The position numbers were made by a program, and so were the translations under genes. 64,000 nt of DNA, taken from assembly GCA_963802575.1 (NCBI GenBank), contig CAWDJF010000004.1, positions 841,560 through 905,559 on the forward strand, in the 5' to 3' direction. The stretch is from DATFTE01 sp963802575 (GTDB lineage Bacteria > Acidobacteriota > Terriglobia > Terriglobales > Acidobacteriaceae). Positions within the stretch are counted from its first letter, which is position 1. Each line of letters starts with the position of its first letter. The notes below the pieces were generated by a model. The model did not search any database and had not been told where the DNA came from. It was given only the letters and a program-made list of their open reading frames with translations. Below are positions 9,037 to 17,518 of the stretch, in pieces.

Positions 9037-9573
9037 CTAGCCCCTAAGTTTTTCCAGCCATTCCTCACCTTGGAACCAAGGGCCATATCCGGAATCGGTG
9101 TTGATGTGCCCCGCGCGCCCCAGGTTGATGAACTCGCTGCCCCAGGCAGTGGCGAAGGCCTGGGCGCGGGGAAGTGTGACGTAAGGGTCGTCCTCACTGG
9201 CGACGACCACCGAGCGAAAGGGCAGGCGGTGCAATGGCATGGGAGAAAAGCCGCTGGGTCCGGAAGGATACGAGGCGGCTTCCGGGTCGCTTGGCCCCAC
9301 GAGGAATGCAGCGTGTACCCGGTCCTTGTGGGGGAACTTCGCAGTCCAGTGAGCTATGGTTGCGCATCCAGTACTGTGAGCGGCAAGAACGAACGGACCT
9401 CCGGCGGAAGAGAGCGCGTCATCGAGGGTCGCGATCCAATCGGCGCAGCGCGGCGTGGCCCAATCTTTTTGCTGGAGGCGGAGATAGTCGGGATGGTGGG
9501 ACTGCCAGACGCTTTGCCAATGCTCGGGACCCGAATCGTACAACCCCGGGATCAGAAGCACAGATGGGCGCAT
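9037..9573 (-). CDS. RBBP9/YdeN-family serine hydrolase
   Basis: A 178-residue small alpha/beta hydrolase. The N-terminus VLLIPGLYDSGPEHWQ is diagnostic of the RBBP9/YdeN family. The nucleophile is the serine in AAHSTGC, the acid is in ASEDDPYV, and the catalytic histidine is in AGHINTDSGYG, so the triad is intact. Natural substrates of bacterial members are mostly unknown. The length matches the family. The gene is divergent from the secreted phosphodiesterase at 9.8 kb, with a 237-base intergenic region that holds that gene's promoter. Confidence 0.9.
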   Translation of the reverse strand: MRPSVLLIPGLYDSGPEHWQSVWQSHHPDYLRLQQKDWATPRCADWIATLDDALSSAGGPFVLAAHSTGCATIAHWTAKFPHKDRVHAAFLVGPSDPEAASYPSGPSGFSPMPLHRLPFRSVVVASEDDPYVTLPRAQAFATAWGSEFINLGRAGHINTDSGYGPWFQGEEWLEKLRG

Positions 9574-9735
9574 AATCTGATTGTAGAGCAGTTCCGGCCA
9601 TGACCACTCCCTTGTGCCTGTCCTATCACTTCATTCGGGACAGGGCCATATCGGCCGCTCGCATTTCACGTTCCGTGACGTCCAATAACCGAACTGTCGT
9701 GTTCGTTCCCGGTTTTCCACTACTACCGTCCATAG

Positions 9736-9792
9736 TTTTCACGGACTATTCAAGTCCTCTTAACACTCTGTTTACACAACCCTTCCTAATAT
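9736..9792 (+). promoter_or_regulatory. Pho-box-like promoter of the phosphodiesterase gene
   Basis: TTAACA (9760-9765), 5 bases, then TTTACA (9771-9776) form an 11-bp direct repeat matching the known PhoP/PhoB half-site style TT(A/T)ACA-N5-TT(A/T)ACA. A second weaker pair lies upstream (TTTTCA 9736, TATTCA 9747). Ten bases after the box is TAATAT (9787-9792), a good -10 element with no -35, as expected for a Pho-activated promoter. Confidence 0.65.
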
Positions 9793-9810
9793 CGACCCAC
9801 TGAGGTCACC

Positions 9811-11517
9811 ATGAAAAAAACAATCGCTTTTCTCTCCCTTGCCGCCGTCTGCCTATTGGGCACGGCTTTCGCTGAAAACAATGACGTCCATCCAGGAAAA
9901 TTCAAGCGAGTTCTCTTGATCAGCGTCGACGGCATGCACGCCGTTGATTTCGCGAACTGTGCCAACGGCATCAGCACCATCAACAATGGACAGCCTTTTT
10001 GCCCGGCCCTCGCCGCCCTCGGCAAGACCGGCATCAATTACGTAGCCGCCAATACCTCTAAAACTTCGGATTCCTTTCCCGGCCTTACGGCAATCGTCAC
10101 GGGCGGAAGCCCCGCCTTCACCGGCGTTTATTACGACGTCGCATATTCCCGGAACCTTGATGCCCCCAAGAAAACCACCGGCAACGGCCTCGGTGCTGGC
10201 CCTTGCACCCCTGGCGCAGCGCCAACCGGAACAACGACCGAGTATGAAGAAGGCATCGACATCGATCAGTCGAAAGTGAACGGCGGCGCACCCGGCGCAG
10301 CGCTGACCGACGGTGGCATCGCCTCAATCGACAACGACCGGCTGATCCGCGACCCAGCCAACGGATGCAATCCAGTCCAACCATGGGATTTTGTTCGCGC
10401 CAACAGCATCTTCAGCGTCATTCATCAGGCTGGAGGTTATGCAGCTTGGTCGGACAAGCACCCCGCTTACGCTTCGGTCGCTTCCGGCATTGGGCCATCA
10501 GCGCTCGACGACTTCTACGCGCCTGAAATCAACTCAACCGTGATCGGCCTTCCCGGTGTCGCAACGCCGCTGGGTGCTTCCTGCGCCACCATCCGCGATC
10601 CCGGGTCAGACCTGACGGCATGGACCAACAGCTTCCTCAACATTCAGTGCTATGACACGTTGAAGGTCGACGCGATCCTCAATGAAATCGATGGCAAGAA
10701 CCATCTCGGTACCAAGACCACCCAGGTTCCTACCATCTTCGGCATGAACTTCCAGGCCCTTAGCGTTGGCCAGAAGCTTGTCGAGGCCAGCAACAACACC
10801 ACTGGCGGATATCTGGATGCCGCTGGCACGCCGGGCGCCGCTCTGCTCGGAGAATTTGAGTTTGTCGACGCCTCGATCGAAGCGTTCGTCAACGAGCTTA
10901 AAGCCAAGGGTCTCTATGACTCGACGCTGATCATCATCACTGCCAAGCACGGACAGTCGCCCATCGATCCCAGCCGTTATGTTTCTCAGAAGATCAACGG
11001 CACGACACCCGCCACGCTCCTTTCAAATGCGGACTATATTCCGTTCTCCGAATCCACCAACAACCCCACAGGCATCGGACCGACGGAAGATGACGTCTCG
11101 GTGCTCTGGCTGAAGAGCCCCTCCGATACCCTCGCCGCCGTTCAGATTCTCGAACAGAATGCTTCCACCACCGGAATCGCACTGGGACAGATCTACTACG
11201 GCCCTTCGCTCTCGCTCAACTACAACGACCCGACCGTGGATCCGCGCACTCCTGACATCATCGTTGCCCCGAATGTCGGCGTTACCTATACCGGCAGCAC
11301 CGCGAAGCTGGCGGAGCACGGCGGGTTCAACCACGATGACACGAACGTAATTCTGCTCGTGTCCAATTCGTCGTTCAAACCAGTAACCGTTCGCGCCGAA
11401 GTGGGCACTGCCCAGGTCGCGCCCACTATCCTGCAGGCCCTGAAGCTCAGTCCCTCTTCGCTGACTGCCGTTCAAGCGGAAGGAACCGCCGTTCTTCCAG
11501 ATGTTCCACTCAAGTAA
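9811..11517 (+). CDS. secreted alkaline-phosphatase-superfamily phosphodiesterase (nucleotide pyrophosphatase type)
   Basis: A 568-residue exported hydrolase that would release phosphate from phosphodiesters or nucleotides outside the cytoplasm. The signal peptide is MKKTIAFLSLAAVCLLGTAFA. Superfamily metal and nucleophile motifs are visible: LLISVDGMHAVDF near the N-terminus, the nucleophile loop TSKTSDSFPGLTAIVTGG, AWSDKHPAY, TAKHGQSPID and EHGGFNHDD, the last two supplying metal-binding histidines and aspartate. GAGGT 6 bases before the ATG is a good ribosome site. A Pho-box-like promoter precedes it and a strong terminator follows, so it is a single-gene unit. The context supports a role in phosphate scavenging (inference). 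Confidence 0.88.
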   Translation: MKKTIAFLSLAAVCLLGTAFAENNDVHPGKFKRVLLISVDGMHAVDFANCANGISTINNGQPFCPALAALGKTGINYVAANTSKTSDSFPGLTAIVTGGSPAFTGVYYDVAYSRNLDAPKKTTGNGLGAGPCTPGAAPTGTTTEYEEGIDIDQSKVNGGAPGAALTDGGIASIDNDRLIRDPANGCNPVQPWDFVRANSIFSVIHQAGGYAAWSDKHPAYASVASGIGPSALDDFYAPEINSTVIGLPGVATPLGASCATIRDPGSDLTAWTNSFLNIQCYDTLKVDAILNEIDGKNHLGTKTTQVPTIFGMNFQALSVGQKLVEASNNTTGGYLDAAGTPGAALLGEFEFVDASIEAFVNELKAKGLYDSTLIIITAKHGQSPIDPSRYVSQKINGTTPATLLSNADYIPFSESTNNPTGIGPTEDDVSVLWLKSPSDTLAAVQILEQNASTTGIALGQIYYGPSLSLNYNDPTVDPRTPDIIVAPNVGVTYTGSTAKLAEHGGFNHDDTNVILLVSNSSFKPVTVRAEVGTAQVAPTILQALKLSPSSLTAVQAEGTAVLPDVPLK

Positions 11518-11544
11518 GCCGCAGAAAAACGATGTAAATGAAGA

Positions 11545-11577
11545 ATGGGCGCCCCTTAACAAGGCGCCCATTTTTTC
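11545..11577 (+). terminator. rho-independent terminator after the phosphodiesterase
   Basis: TGGGCGCC, a 9-base loop, GGCGCCCA, then TTTTTT. Confidence 0.9.
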
Positions 11578-11628
11578 TCTCCTCCGTCCGAGGGAGGGTT
11601 TTGCTCGGTACTCGGAACTGGGTACTAG

Positions 11629-13737
11629 TTATTCTTCCTCTTCCTTCACGTCGCCGCGATCGGCTTTGGCCTTCTCGATAATCTTCTCTTGCTGCTGTGC
11701 GGGAACCACGTCGTAGTGATGCATTTCCATGTTGAAGCTTCCGCGTCCCTGGGTCATCGACGTGAGATCGACTCCGTAGGTCAGCATTTCTGACATAGGG
11801 ACTTCAGCTTTCACCAAGGTGTTGCCGCCTTTGTTGTCCATCCCCTGGATCCGTCCGCGGCGGCTGTTGAGGTCGCCCATGATGCTGCCGGCGAACTCGT
11901 CCGGCACGGTGATTTCGACAGACATGACCGGTTCGAGGATGGTGGGTTTCGCGGTTTCCATGGCTTTCTTGAACGCGATGCGCCCCGCCATCTGGAACGA
12001 AAGATCGTTCGAATCGACGTCGTGATACGAACCGTCATAAAGGATGACTCTAAAGTCGACGACCGGAAATCCGGCGAGATACCCGCGGGCAGCCGCGTCT
12101 TTGATGCCTTTTTCGACGGCGGGAATAAAGTTCTTGGGAATGGCTCCGCCGAAGATGTCGTTCACGAACTCGAACTGTCCGCCGCGCGGCAGAGGTTCCA
12201 TCTTGATCTTGCAGTCGCCGTACTGGCCGTGGCCGCCAGTCTGCTTCTTATGGCGTCCCTGAACGTCAGCCTTGCCGCGAATGGTCTCGCGGTAAGGAAC
12301 CTTGGGCGCTTTCAGCACCACTTCAGTGTGGTAGCGCTTCTTCATCTTGCTAACGACAACTTCGATATGCTGCTGCCCTGTGCCTGCGATCAGGAACTCT
12401 TTTGTCTGCGCATCGCGGAAGAAACGCAGCATGGCGTCTTCTTCCATCATCTTGTGGATGCCTACGCCCAGCTTGTCTTCGTCCGCGCGGCTCTTCGGCT
12501 CGATCGCGAAGGTAATGGCCGGTTCCGGCAGCTTCACTTTGGGATACTGAATCGGCGCACTCTTGTCACCAAGCGTGTCTCCGGTGACGGTGTCTTTCAA
12601 CTTGGCAACAGCGCCGATGTCTCCGGCATGAAGTTCGTTGACTGGAACCGCGGTCTTCCCCTGCATGATCGAAATATGAGCGAACTTTTCCGACGAACCG
12701 CGGGTGAAGTTCTGCAGCGTCGCGTCGTTCTTCAGCACTCCCGAGAACACTTTGAAATAGGAGATGCGTCCCGAGAACGGATCGGAAACGGTTTTGAAGA
12801 TGTAGGCAGACACTGGCTCGGCGTCGGTTTCGTGGCGCTTGGGCGCGTCGCCGTTGCCCGAAGCCGCAGGTTCGCCCTGCACCCACTCGTGCTCAGAAGG
12901 CGCGGGCGTGTAGTCGACGATGAAGTCCAGCACCCGGTCGGCGCCGATGTTCCCCAGACCCGAGGCGAAGATCACGGGAAAAATCTTGTCTTCGCGGATG
13001 GCATTATGCAGCGCCGGAATCAGGTCTTCTTCCGGGATGGTTCCCTTCTCGAAGAATTCTTCCATCAGCGCATCGTCGCCCTCGGCCACCAGCTCTACCA
13101 GCCGTTCGTGTGCTTCCTGCGCCTGCTCCTTCATGTTGGCGGGAATCTCGACTTCTTTGCCCTTTCCATTACCTCCCAATTCGTACGTGAAAGCCTTCAT
13201 GCGAACCAGATCCACTACGCCGGTGAGACTTTTTTCGCTGCCGATGGGAAGCTCAATGGGAATGGCGTTCCGTCCGAATACCTTCTGAACCGACTCAAGG
13301 ACGCGGCCAGCGTCGGCGCGCTCTCGATCCATACGGCTGGCGACGATCAGACGCGGAGTCTTGTATTCCTCGCAATAGGCCCAGACACGTTCCGTGACCA
13401 CTTCGACTCCGGCGACGCCGTCGACCACTACAACTGCGGCATCGACCACCGGAAGCACCATCTTGGCCTCGTGGACAAACATGTTGAAGCCGGGCGTATC
13501 GATGAGGTTGATCTTGGTCGATCCCCACTCGACATAAGCCATGCTGCTGCCAATCGACATCTTGCGCGCGATTTCTTCTTCGTCGTAATCGGTGGGAGCT
13601 GACCCGTCGTCGACGCGGCCCAGGCGCTGGGTGGCGCCGGCGGTATACAGCATGGAGGAGATGAGGGAAGTTTTGCCGGCGTGGCCGTGTCCAATGAACG
13701 CGATGTTGCGGATGTTCGCGCCTTCGTAGACCTTCAC
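11629..13737 (-). CDS. elongation factor G-like protein (EF-G paralogue)
   Basis: A 702-residue translational GTPase with the five EF-G domains. G1 is GHGHAGKTS, G3 is DTPGF, followed by an EF-Tu-like domain 2 and the domain IV/V region (GGHGQYGDCKIK, GDLNSRRGRIQGM). The G4 guanine-specificity motif, normally NKxD, reads ASRMD here (residues 133-137), which departs from canonical EF-G. The C-terminus is acidic (GDVKEEEE). EF-G-like paralogues of this kind exist in many phyla and their roles are poorly known. It is not beside rpsL, rpsG or tufA, which supports a paralogue rather than the main fusA. The start ATG at 13737 gives MKVYEGANIRNIAF. Confidence 0.9.
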   Translation of the reverse strand: MKVYEGANIRNIAFIGHGHAGKTSLISSMLYTAGATQRLGRVDDGSAPTDYDEEEIARKMSIGSSMAYVEWGSTKINLIDTPGFNMFVHEAKMVLPVVDAAVVVVDGVAGVEVVTERVWAYCEEYKTPRLIVASRMDRERADAGRVLESVQKVFGRNAIPIELPIGSEKSLTGVVDLVRMKAFTYELGGNGKGKEVEIPANMKEQAQEAHERLVELVAEGDDALMEEFFEKGTIPEEDLIPALHNAIREDKIFPVIFASGLGNIGADRVLDFIVDYTPAPSEHEWVQGEPAASGNGDAPKRHETDAEPVSAYIFKTVSDPFSGRISYFKVFSGVLKNDATLQNFTRGSSEKFAHISIMQGKTAVPVNELHAGDIGAVAKLKDTVTGDTLGDKSAPIQYPKVKLPEPAITFAIEPKSRADEDKLGVGIHKMMEEDAMLRFFRDAQTKEFLIAGTGQQHIEVVVSKMKKRYHTEVVLKAPKVPYRETIRGKADVQGRHKKQTGGHGQYGDCKIKMEPLPRGGQFEFVNDIFGGAIPKNFIPAVEKGIKDAAARGYLAGFPVVDFRVILYDGSYHDVDSNDLSFQMAGRIAFKKAMETAKPTILEPVMSVEITVPDEFAGSIMGDLNSRRGRIQGMDNKGGNTLVKAEVPMSEMLTYGVDLTSMTQGRGSFNMEMHHYDVVPAQQQEKIIEKAKADRGDVKEEEE

Positions 13738-14091
13738 GAGTGGGCTCCTTTGGCTGGGCGGAAGATCTCAGATGACGGGGTCAGGATTAACCCACGGGGC
13801 TTTAGCGGACCCCAGAACCTGAAACGATCCCTCCGCAGCCTCCTTGTATGTAAACGTTTTCAGAAAGCGATTCCATGCGGGCATCAGCGCTCCTGAGTGG
13901 ATCGCCGGGGGCTCCCAATGGCCAGGAAGAAAGAGGACAGGATAACGGCCAAGATGGAACTGCCTGCCAAAACTATGGATGCTAACACAGGGGAAAATGG
14001 GCGAACAAGGACGAGGCCCGTAACCAATGCTCGGTATACTCGTTTCTACTTTTGACGGGCGCGTGGGGCGCGCCTTTTGGGAAGTCCCCGC
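13738..14091. other. intergenic region without a convincing gene
   Basis: Between the divergent EF-G-like and ABC genes. A minus-strand frame (13768-14097) is open but lacks a ribosome site and recognisable motifs. A TATACT at about 14035 could be a -10 for the ABC gene, but no matching -35 is visible. Confidence 0.5.
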
Positions 14092-15111
14092 ATGCAACCA
14101 GCAATTCGAACCGAGCAGCTGCGCAAAGTCTACAATTCGGCTCCCCCTCCGGCGGCAGGCCGCGGCGATCCCGGTGCCTCGGCGGGGAAACGCAAGAAAA
14201 AAGAACCCAAACCGCAGATCACCGCCCTTGATGGCATCGACCTCAACGTTCCATCAGGACAGATCTTCGGACTGCTAGGTCCGAACGGCGCGGGAAAATC
14301 GACTACCGTCGGCATTCTCACCACCCGCGTTCGGCCCACCAGCGGCACCGCCTGGATCGGCGACCTCAATGTCTGGGTCGACCAGACCGCGGCCAAGCGC
14401 CAGATCGGCGTGGTCGCGCAGCGCCCGAATCTCGATTTCTCACTGACCGCGCGCGAAATTCTGCAATTCCACGCAGCGTATTTCGGGATGAGTTCGCGGG
14501 AACGCGGGGAGCGCGCCAGTGTTTTGCTCGACCGCTTCAGGCTGACCGATCGCGGCGATCAACTGGTGCGCGGATTTTCCGGTGGAATGATGCAGCGTCT
14601 GTCGATTGCCCGTGCCATGATGCACGATCCCCAAGTGCTCTTTCTCGATGAACCGAGCGTGGGCCTCGATCCCCAGACCCGCCTGCTGCTGTGGGAAATC
14701 ATTCGCGAATACAACCAGCAAGGCCGCACCATCCTGCTGACTACGCACAATATGGAAGAAGCCGACGCCTTGTGCCAGGAACTGGCCATCATCGATCACG
14801 GACGCATCATCGCTTCGGGAACGCCCGCCGAGTTGAAAGCGTCGATCCCGGGAGGATACTTGCTGCGCCTACGCTTCGGGCATCAGTCCCCGGCGCTGCT
14901 GGAAAAACTTGGAACCCTTAACAGCGTCACTGAAGTTCGCCCCAGCGGTGAGAACGGCGCCGACATCTACGCCGGGCGCGGTGGTTCTCTGATTCCGGAG
15001 ATCGTGAACGCCGCGACAGCAGCGGGCGTTGAAGTCTCGGATGTTCACATCTCCGAGCCAAGTTTGGAAAACCTCTTTCTTCATCACACCGGACGGAGCC
15101 TGCGCGAATGA
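14092..15111 (+). CDS. ABC transporter ATP-binding protein (ABC-2 type export)
   Basis: The 339-residue ATPase of an exporter in the DrrA/CcmA/NodI style. Walker A GPNGAGKST, Q-loop VAQRPNLDF, signature FSGGMMQR, Walker B LFLDEPS and H-loop TTHNM are all present. A C-terminal extension of about 90 residues follows. A low-complexity basic insert (about residues 17-40, with KRKKKEPK) separates the first beta strand from the rest of the nucleotide-binding core. The ATG at 14092 is preferred over a TTG five codons earlier. The stop overlaps the permease start by 4 bases (ATGA), so the pair is translationally coupled. The substrate cannot be inferred. Confidence 0.93.
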   Translation: MQPAIRTEQLRKVYNSAPPPAAGRGDPGASAGKRKKKEPKPQITALDGIDLNVPSGQIFGLLGPNGAGKSTTVGILTTRVRPTSGTAWIGDLNVWVDQTAAKRQIGVVAQRPNLDFSLTAREILQFHAAYFGMSSRERGERASVLLDRFRLTDRGDQLVRGFSGGMMQRLSIARAMMHDPQVLFLDEPSVGLDPQTRLLLWEIIREYNQQGRTILLTTHNMEEADALCQELAIIDHGRIIASGTPAELKASIPGGYLLRLRFGHQSPALLEKLGTLNSVTEVRPSGENGADIYAGRGGSLIPEIVNAATAAGVEVSDVHISEPSLENLFLHHTGRSLRE

Positions 15112-15879
15112 ATACCAAGACTTTTCTTGCCCTGCTGGCCCGGGACGCGCATGTGGCCCGGCGAAACCTCGTCCCGCTTATCTTGCAGACCTTCCTGCAG
15201 CCCTTGTTGTTCGTATTTATTTTCGGGCGCGTGATGGTTGGCAGCGGTTATCTTCCCCCAGCCTACAAGAGCCTGCTGCTGCCGGGCATCATGGCGATGA
15301 GCATGGTGTTTACCGGAATCTGGGCGGTAGCGATGCCCTTGATTGCCGAGTTTCAATTCACGCGCGAGATTGAAGACCGCCTTCTCGCTCCGATTAATAT
15401 TGCGTGGGTGGCCATTGAAAAGGTGCTTGCCGGCCTGATCCAGGCTCTGGTGGCGGGGCTGGCGGTGATTCCTCTTGGCGTGGATCATTCTTCGCCCAGG
15501 CTTGGAATTGCATTTGCCCAATCCGCTGCTCTTCATTTGCATGACTGTGCTGGTCGCTGGTTTCTCCGCCTGTGGCGGCCTCGCTCTCGGATGCAGCGTT
15601 GATCAGCAACACATCGGATTGATGTTCAGCATGGTCATGACTCCGATGATCTTTTTCGGATGCACCTACTATCCCTGGAGCGCGCTCAACAACTTCCCGA
15701 TCCTCCAGAAGATTGTCCTCATCAATCCACTCGTCTACGCGAGCGAAGGACTGCGCGCAGCGCTGGTTCCGCAGTTTCCGCACTTATCCCTTCCCTTGAT
15801 CCTGGTAGCGTTAACCGGTTTCGACGTTCTCTTGCTCATTGTAGGTCTGAGAAAATTCCGCAATAAAGCTGTCAGTTAG
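15108..15879 (+). CDS. ABC-2 type permease, one-base frameshift near 15477
   Basis: The membrane partner of the preceding ATPase. The first frame gives an N-terminal amphipathic segment and four hydrophobic spans (LILQTFLQPLLFVFIFG, LLLPGIMAMSMVFTGIW and others). It leaves the protein after GLAVIPL. One base later, a second frame continues with WIILRPGLE, two or three further spans and the family motif region MTPMIFFGCTYYPWSAL. Removing one G in CTTGGCG restores a single frame of about 256 residues, a normal permease length. The alternatives are a real mutation or a consensus error; several similar indels in this window favour the error. Confidence 0.85.
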
Positions 15880-15898
15880 TTTCAACGCGAGGTGAACC

Positions 15899-16175
15899 GT
15901 GTGGCAGATTGATCCTTGGATCGCGCTTGGCGTCTTTGTGTCTACGGGTGCAACCGACGCTGTTTATGTCATGTTTAATGCCGCCGTCTCCGCGGCGGCG
16001 CCGCGTGCCTGCAGCCACCTGGAGCAGCGTCTGGTACCTGCTCTCCGCCTTCGCGGTGATCAGCTATACGAAGAATTGGGTCTACGTATGCTTCGCCGCT
16101 GCAGGATCATGGGTCGGGGCGTACCTGTCGATGACGCTGTTGCGTCAACGGCGTGTGGTTGGTGACGGTCACTGA
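15899..16175 (+). CDS. small multi-span membrane protein, one-base frameshift near 16000
   Basis: Begins with GTG at 15899 after a GAGGTG ribosome site 4 bases upstream, giving VWQIDPWIALGVFVSTGATD. It continues in the next frame as VPAATWSSVWYLLSAFAVIS and YVCFAAAGSWVGAYLSM, ending at 16175. The join lies in the GC-rich run at 15992-16003, where one extra base would explain the shift. The repaired protein is about 91 residues with two or three membrane spans. I recognise the general shape from acidobacterial genomes but know no function. It follows the ABC permease by 19 bases, so it may belong to that operon. Confidence 0.7.
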
Positions 16176-16233
16176 ACCTCCGTAACTTCGCTCTCGCATC
16201 TCGTTGCGCTACCGTGAGCCCATCGGTAGTGCA

Positions 16234-16554
16234 ATGCTCAAGCGCAGCCTCAAGAACCGCCGCCGCCGGCAACGTCACTTGTTGACCAGTGCCGTGCAGG
16301 TGTTCACCGGACATTCCCAGGTGCAGGCGCTCGGCATCAACCTGAGCGACGTCGGCATGTGCCTGTTCACCATCGCGAACTTGCCCGTGGGATCGCAGAT
16401 CGAAGTCGAATTCCTTCCGCCCCGAGCGAAAGAAAAAGTCCGCCTCGCCGGAACCGTTCGCCATCGCGCCCTCTACCTTTACGGCATCGAGTTCGCGTTC
16501 GAGTCGGAAGACGGCGCAAGTTCCGCCGCCGCAGAGAGCGTTACCAGCCACTAA
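16234..16554 (+). CDS. PilZ-domain protein
   Basis: About 106 residues. The RRRRQRH stretch near the N-terminus and the later NLSDVGM fit the PilZ c-di-GMP binding pattern RxxxR ... (D/N)xSxxG. The end of the domain is LYLYGIEFAFE. It is predicted to be a cytoplasmic c-di-GMP receptor with no fused output domain. An ATG at 16234 (MLKRSLKNRRR) is the better start; a TTG at 16204 would add ten residues without homology to the domain. The ribosome site is weak. Neighbours give no clue to the process it controls. Confidence 0.85.
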   Translation: MLKRSLKNRRRRQRHLLTSAVQVFTGHSQVQALGINLSDVGMCLFTIANLPVGSQIEVEFLPPRAKEKVRLAGTVRHRALYLYGIEFAFESEDGASSAAAESVTSH

Positions 16555-16647
16555 ACCTTGGCAGACAACCGCTTCCGTTGCCCAATCATCTTCGTTTTGC
16601 CACACTATGTGCCGTCGCTTGGCAATCGAGCTTTCACGGAGATTTTC

Positions 16648-17034
16648 ATGTTTCCTCAACTCGCCCGGTTTCAGGACCTCGGCTTGCTCCTCTTGCGCCT
16701 GATGGTGGCCGCGGTATTTGTGACGAGCGGCTGGAGCCATGTCACGAAAGCTGACGAACGCAGCAAAAGCATCGGCATGGGCAAAGGCTTCACCATCTTC
16801 CTGGGGACCGCCGAAATCGCGGGCAGCCTCGGCGTAGCGTTTGGCGTGCTCACACAACCCGCTGCCATCGGCTTGATCCTCATCATGCTGGGCGCGATCG
16901 AAAAGAAAATCTTCGTCTGGAAGATCGGATTCTGGGGAGAAAAGACCTACGGCTGGCACTACGAGTTGATGCTCGTGATCATGTGCCTGGTGATCTTGTT
17001 TAGCGATGGCGGGAAGTGGGTATTGAGGGAATAG
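16648..17034 (+). CDS. DoxX-family membrane protein
   Basis: A 128-residue integral membrane protein with four hydrophobic spans. The N-terminal LRLMVAAVFVTSGWSHV and the later FLGTAEIAGSLGVAFGVLTQ and ELMLVIMCLVILFSDGG are typical of the DoxX/DoxD superfamily. Family roles range from thiosulfate:quinone oxidoreduction to redox homeostasis; the specific role here is unknown. The start at 16648 is supported by GGAG about 8 bases upstream (CACGGAGATTTTCATG). The longer open frame from 16558 adds a non-homologous leader and is rejected. Confidence 0.88.
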   Translation: MFPQLARFQDLGLLLLRLMVAAVFVTSGWSHVTKADERSKSIGMGKGFTIFLGTAEIAGSLGVAFGVLTQPAAIGLILIMLGAIEKKIFVWKIGFWGEKTYGWHYELMLVIMCLVILFSDGGKWVLRE

Positions 17035-17105
17035 TACGTGCGGTTGCGCTCAGGTGAGCCTCTGACCTATGCTTACAAGGCTGGTGTGGGGACACCGCTG
17101 CAAGA

Positions 17106-17450
17106 ATGCATCGATGGACAGCCAGATTCGTGCTGGTGCTAGCGCTCGTGGGCGTAATCGCTCCCACTGCGTTGGCGGTAACAACCGCTCCTCCGCACGC
17201 GTGTTGCCTGCGCAAGGGGATGCATTGTCACTCTCCCCACGAGACCCAGGTCCAGGCTCCCGGCTGCTGCGGCCATGATTGTTGCCGATCGCTAACGGTA
17301 TCGCAGTTCGCGGAACATTCTCCCGCAACTTCGGGCGTCATCGTTCGTGCCATCTCGGATTCACTTGTCGCACCAGTTTCCCTTCGCCCCAGCGTGGCTG
17401 TTTCTCTCTCGCATTCCGGACGCGCCCCTCCCTTTTCCTTCCTCAACTAA
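17106..17450 (+). CDS. exported Cys/His-rich small protein
   Basis: A 114-residue secreted protein. The signal peptide is about 25 residues (ARFVLVLALVGVIAPTALA). The mature part is dense in metal ligands: HACCLRKGMHCHSPH followed by GCCGHDCCRS, giving three CC pairs and several His within 40 residues. No named domain is recognised. Position immediately before a TonB receptor and a CusF-SCO lipoprotein suggests a periplasmic copper-binding or copper-sensing role (inference). The C-terminal 50 residues are low complexity. No strong ribosome site is seen. Confidence 0.65.
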   Translation: MHRWTARFVLVLALVGVIAPTALAVTTAPPHACCLRKGMHCHSPHETQVQAPGCCGHDCCRSLTVSQFAEHSPATSGVIVRAISDSLVAPVSLRPSVAVSLSHSGRAPPFSFLN

Positions 17451-17460
17451 GTTTCTCTGA

Positions 17461-17479
17461 TTTCAGATTCAGTCTGAAA
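17461..17479. promoter_or_regulatory. 7-5-7 palindrome upstream of the TonB receptor
   Basis: TTTCAGA-TTCAG-TCTGAAA, a perfect inverted repeat 40 bases before the receptor start. It is a plausible operator for a metal-responsive repressor, but no regulator is identified nearby. Confidence 0.4.
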
Positions 17480-17518
17480 TCCTCCTGTCTCCGCTGTTTG
17501 CACCCTTGAGGGGGAGTG

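Noticed and set aside
12022..13602. Plus-strand open frame of 526 residues opposite the EF-G-like gene
   Set aside because: The minus strand encodes an unmistakable translational GTPase; the plus frame has no motifs.
13768..14097. Minus-strand frame of 109 residues between the EF-G-like and ABC genes
   Set aside because: It starts inside the ABC coding region, lacks a ribosome site and has no recognisable domain.
16060..16959. Minus-strand frame of 299 residues over the PilZ and DoxX genes
   Set aside because: It is antisense to two recognisable families and has no ribosome site.
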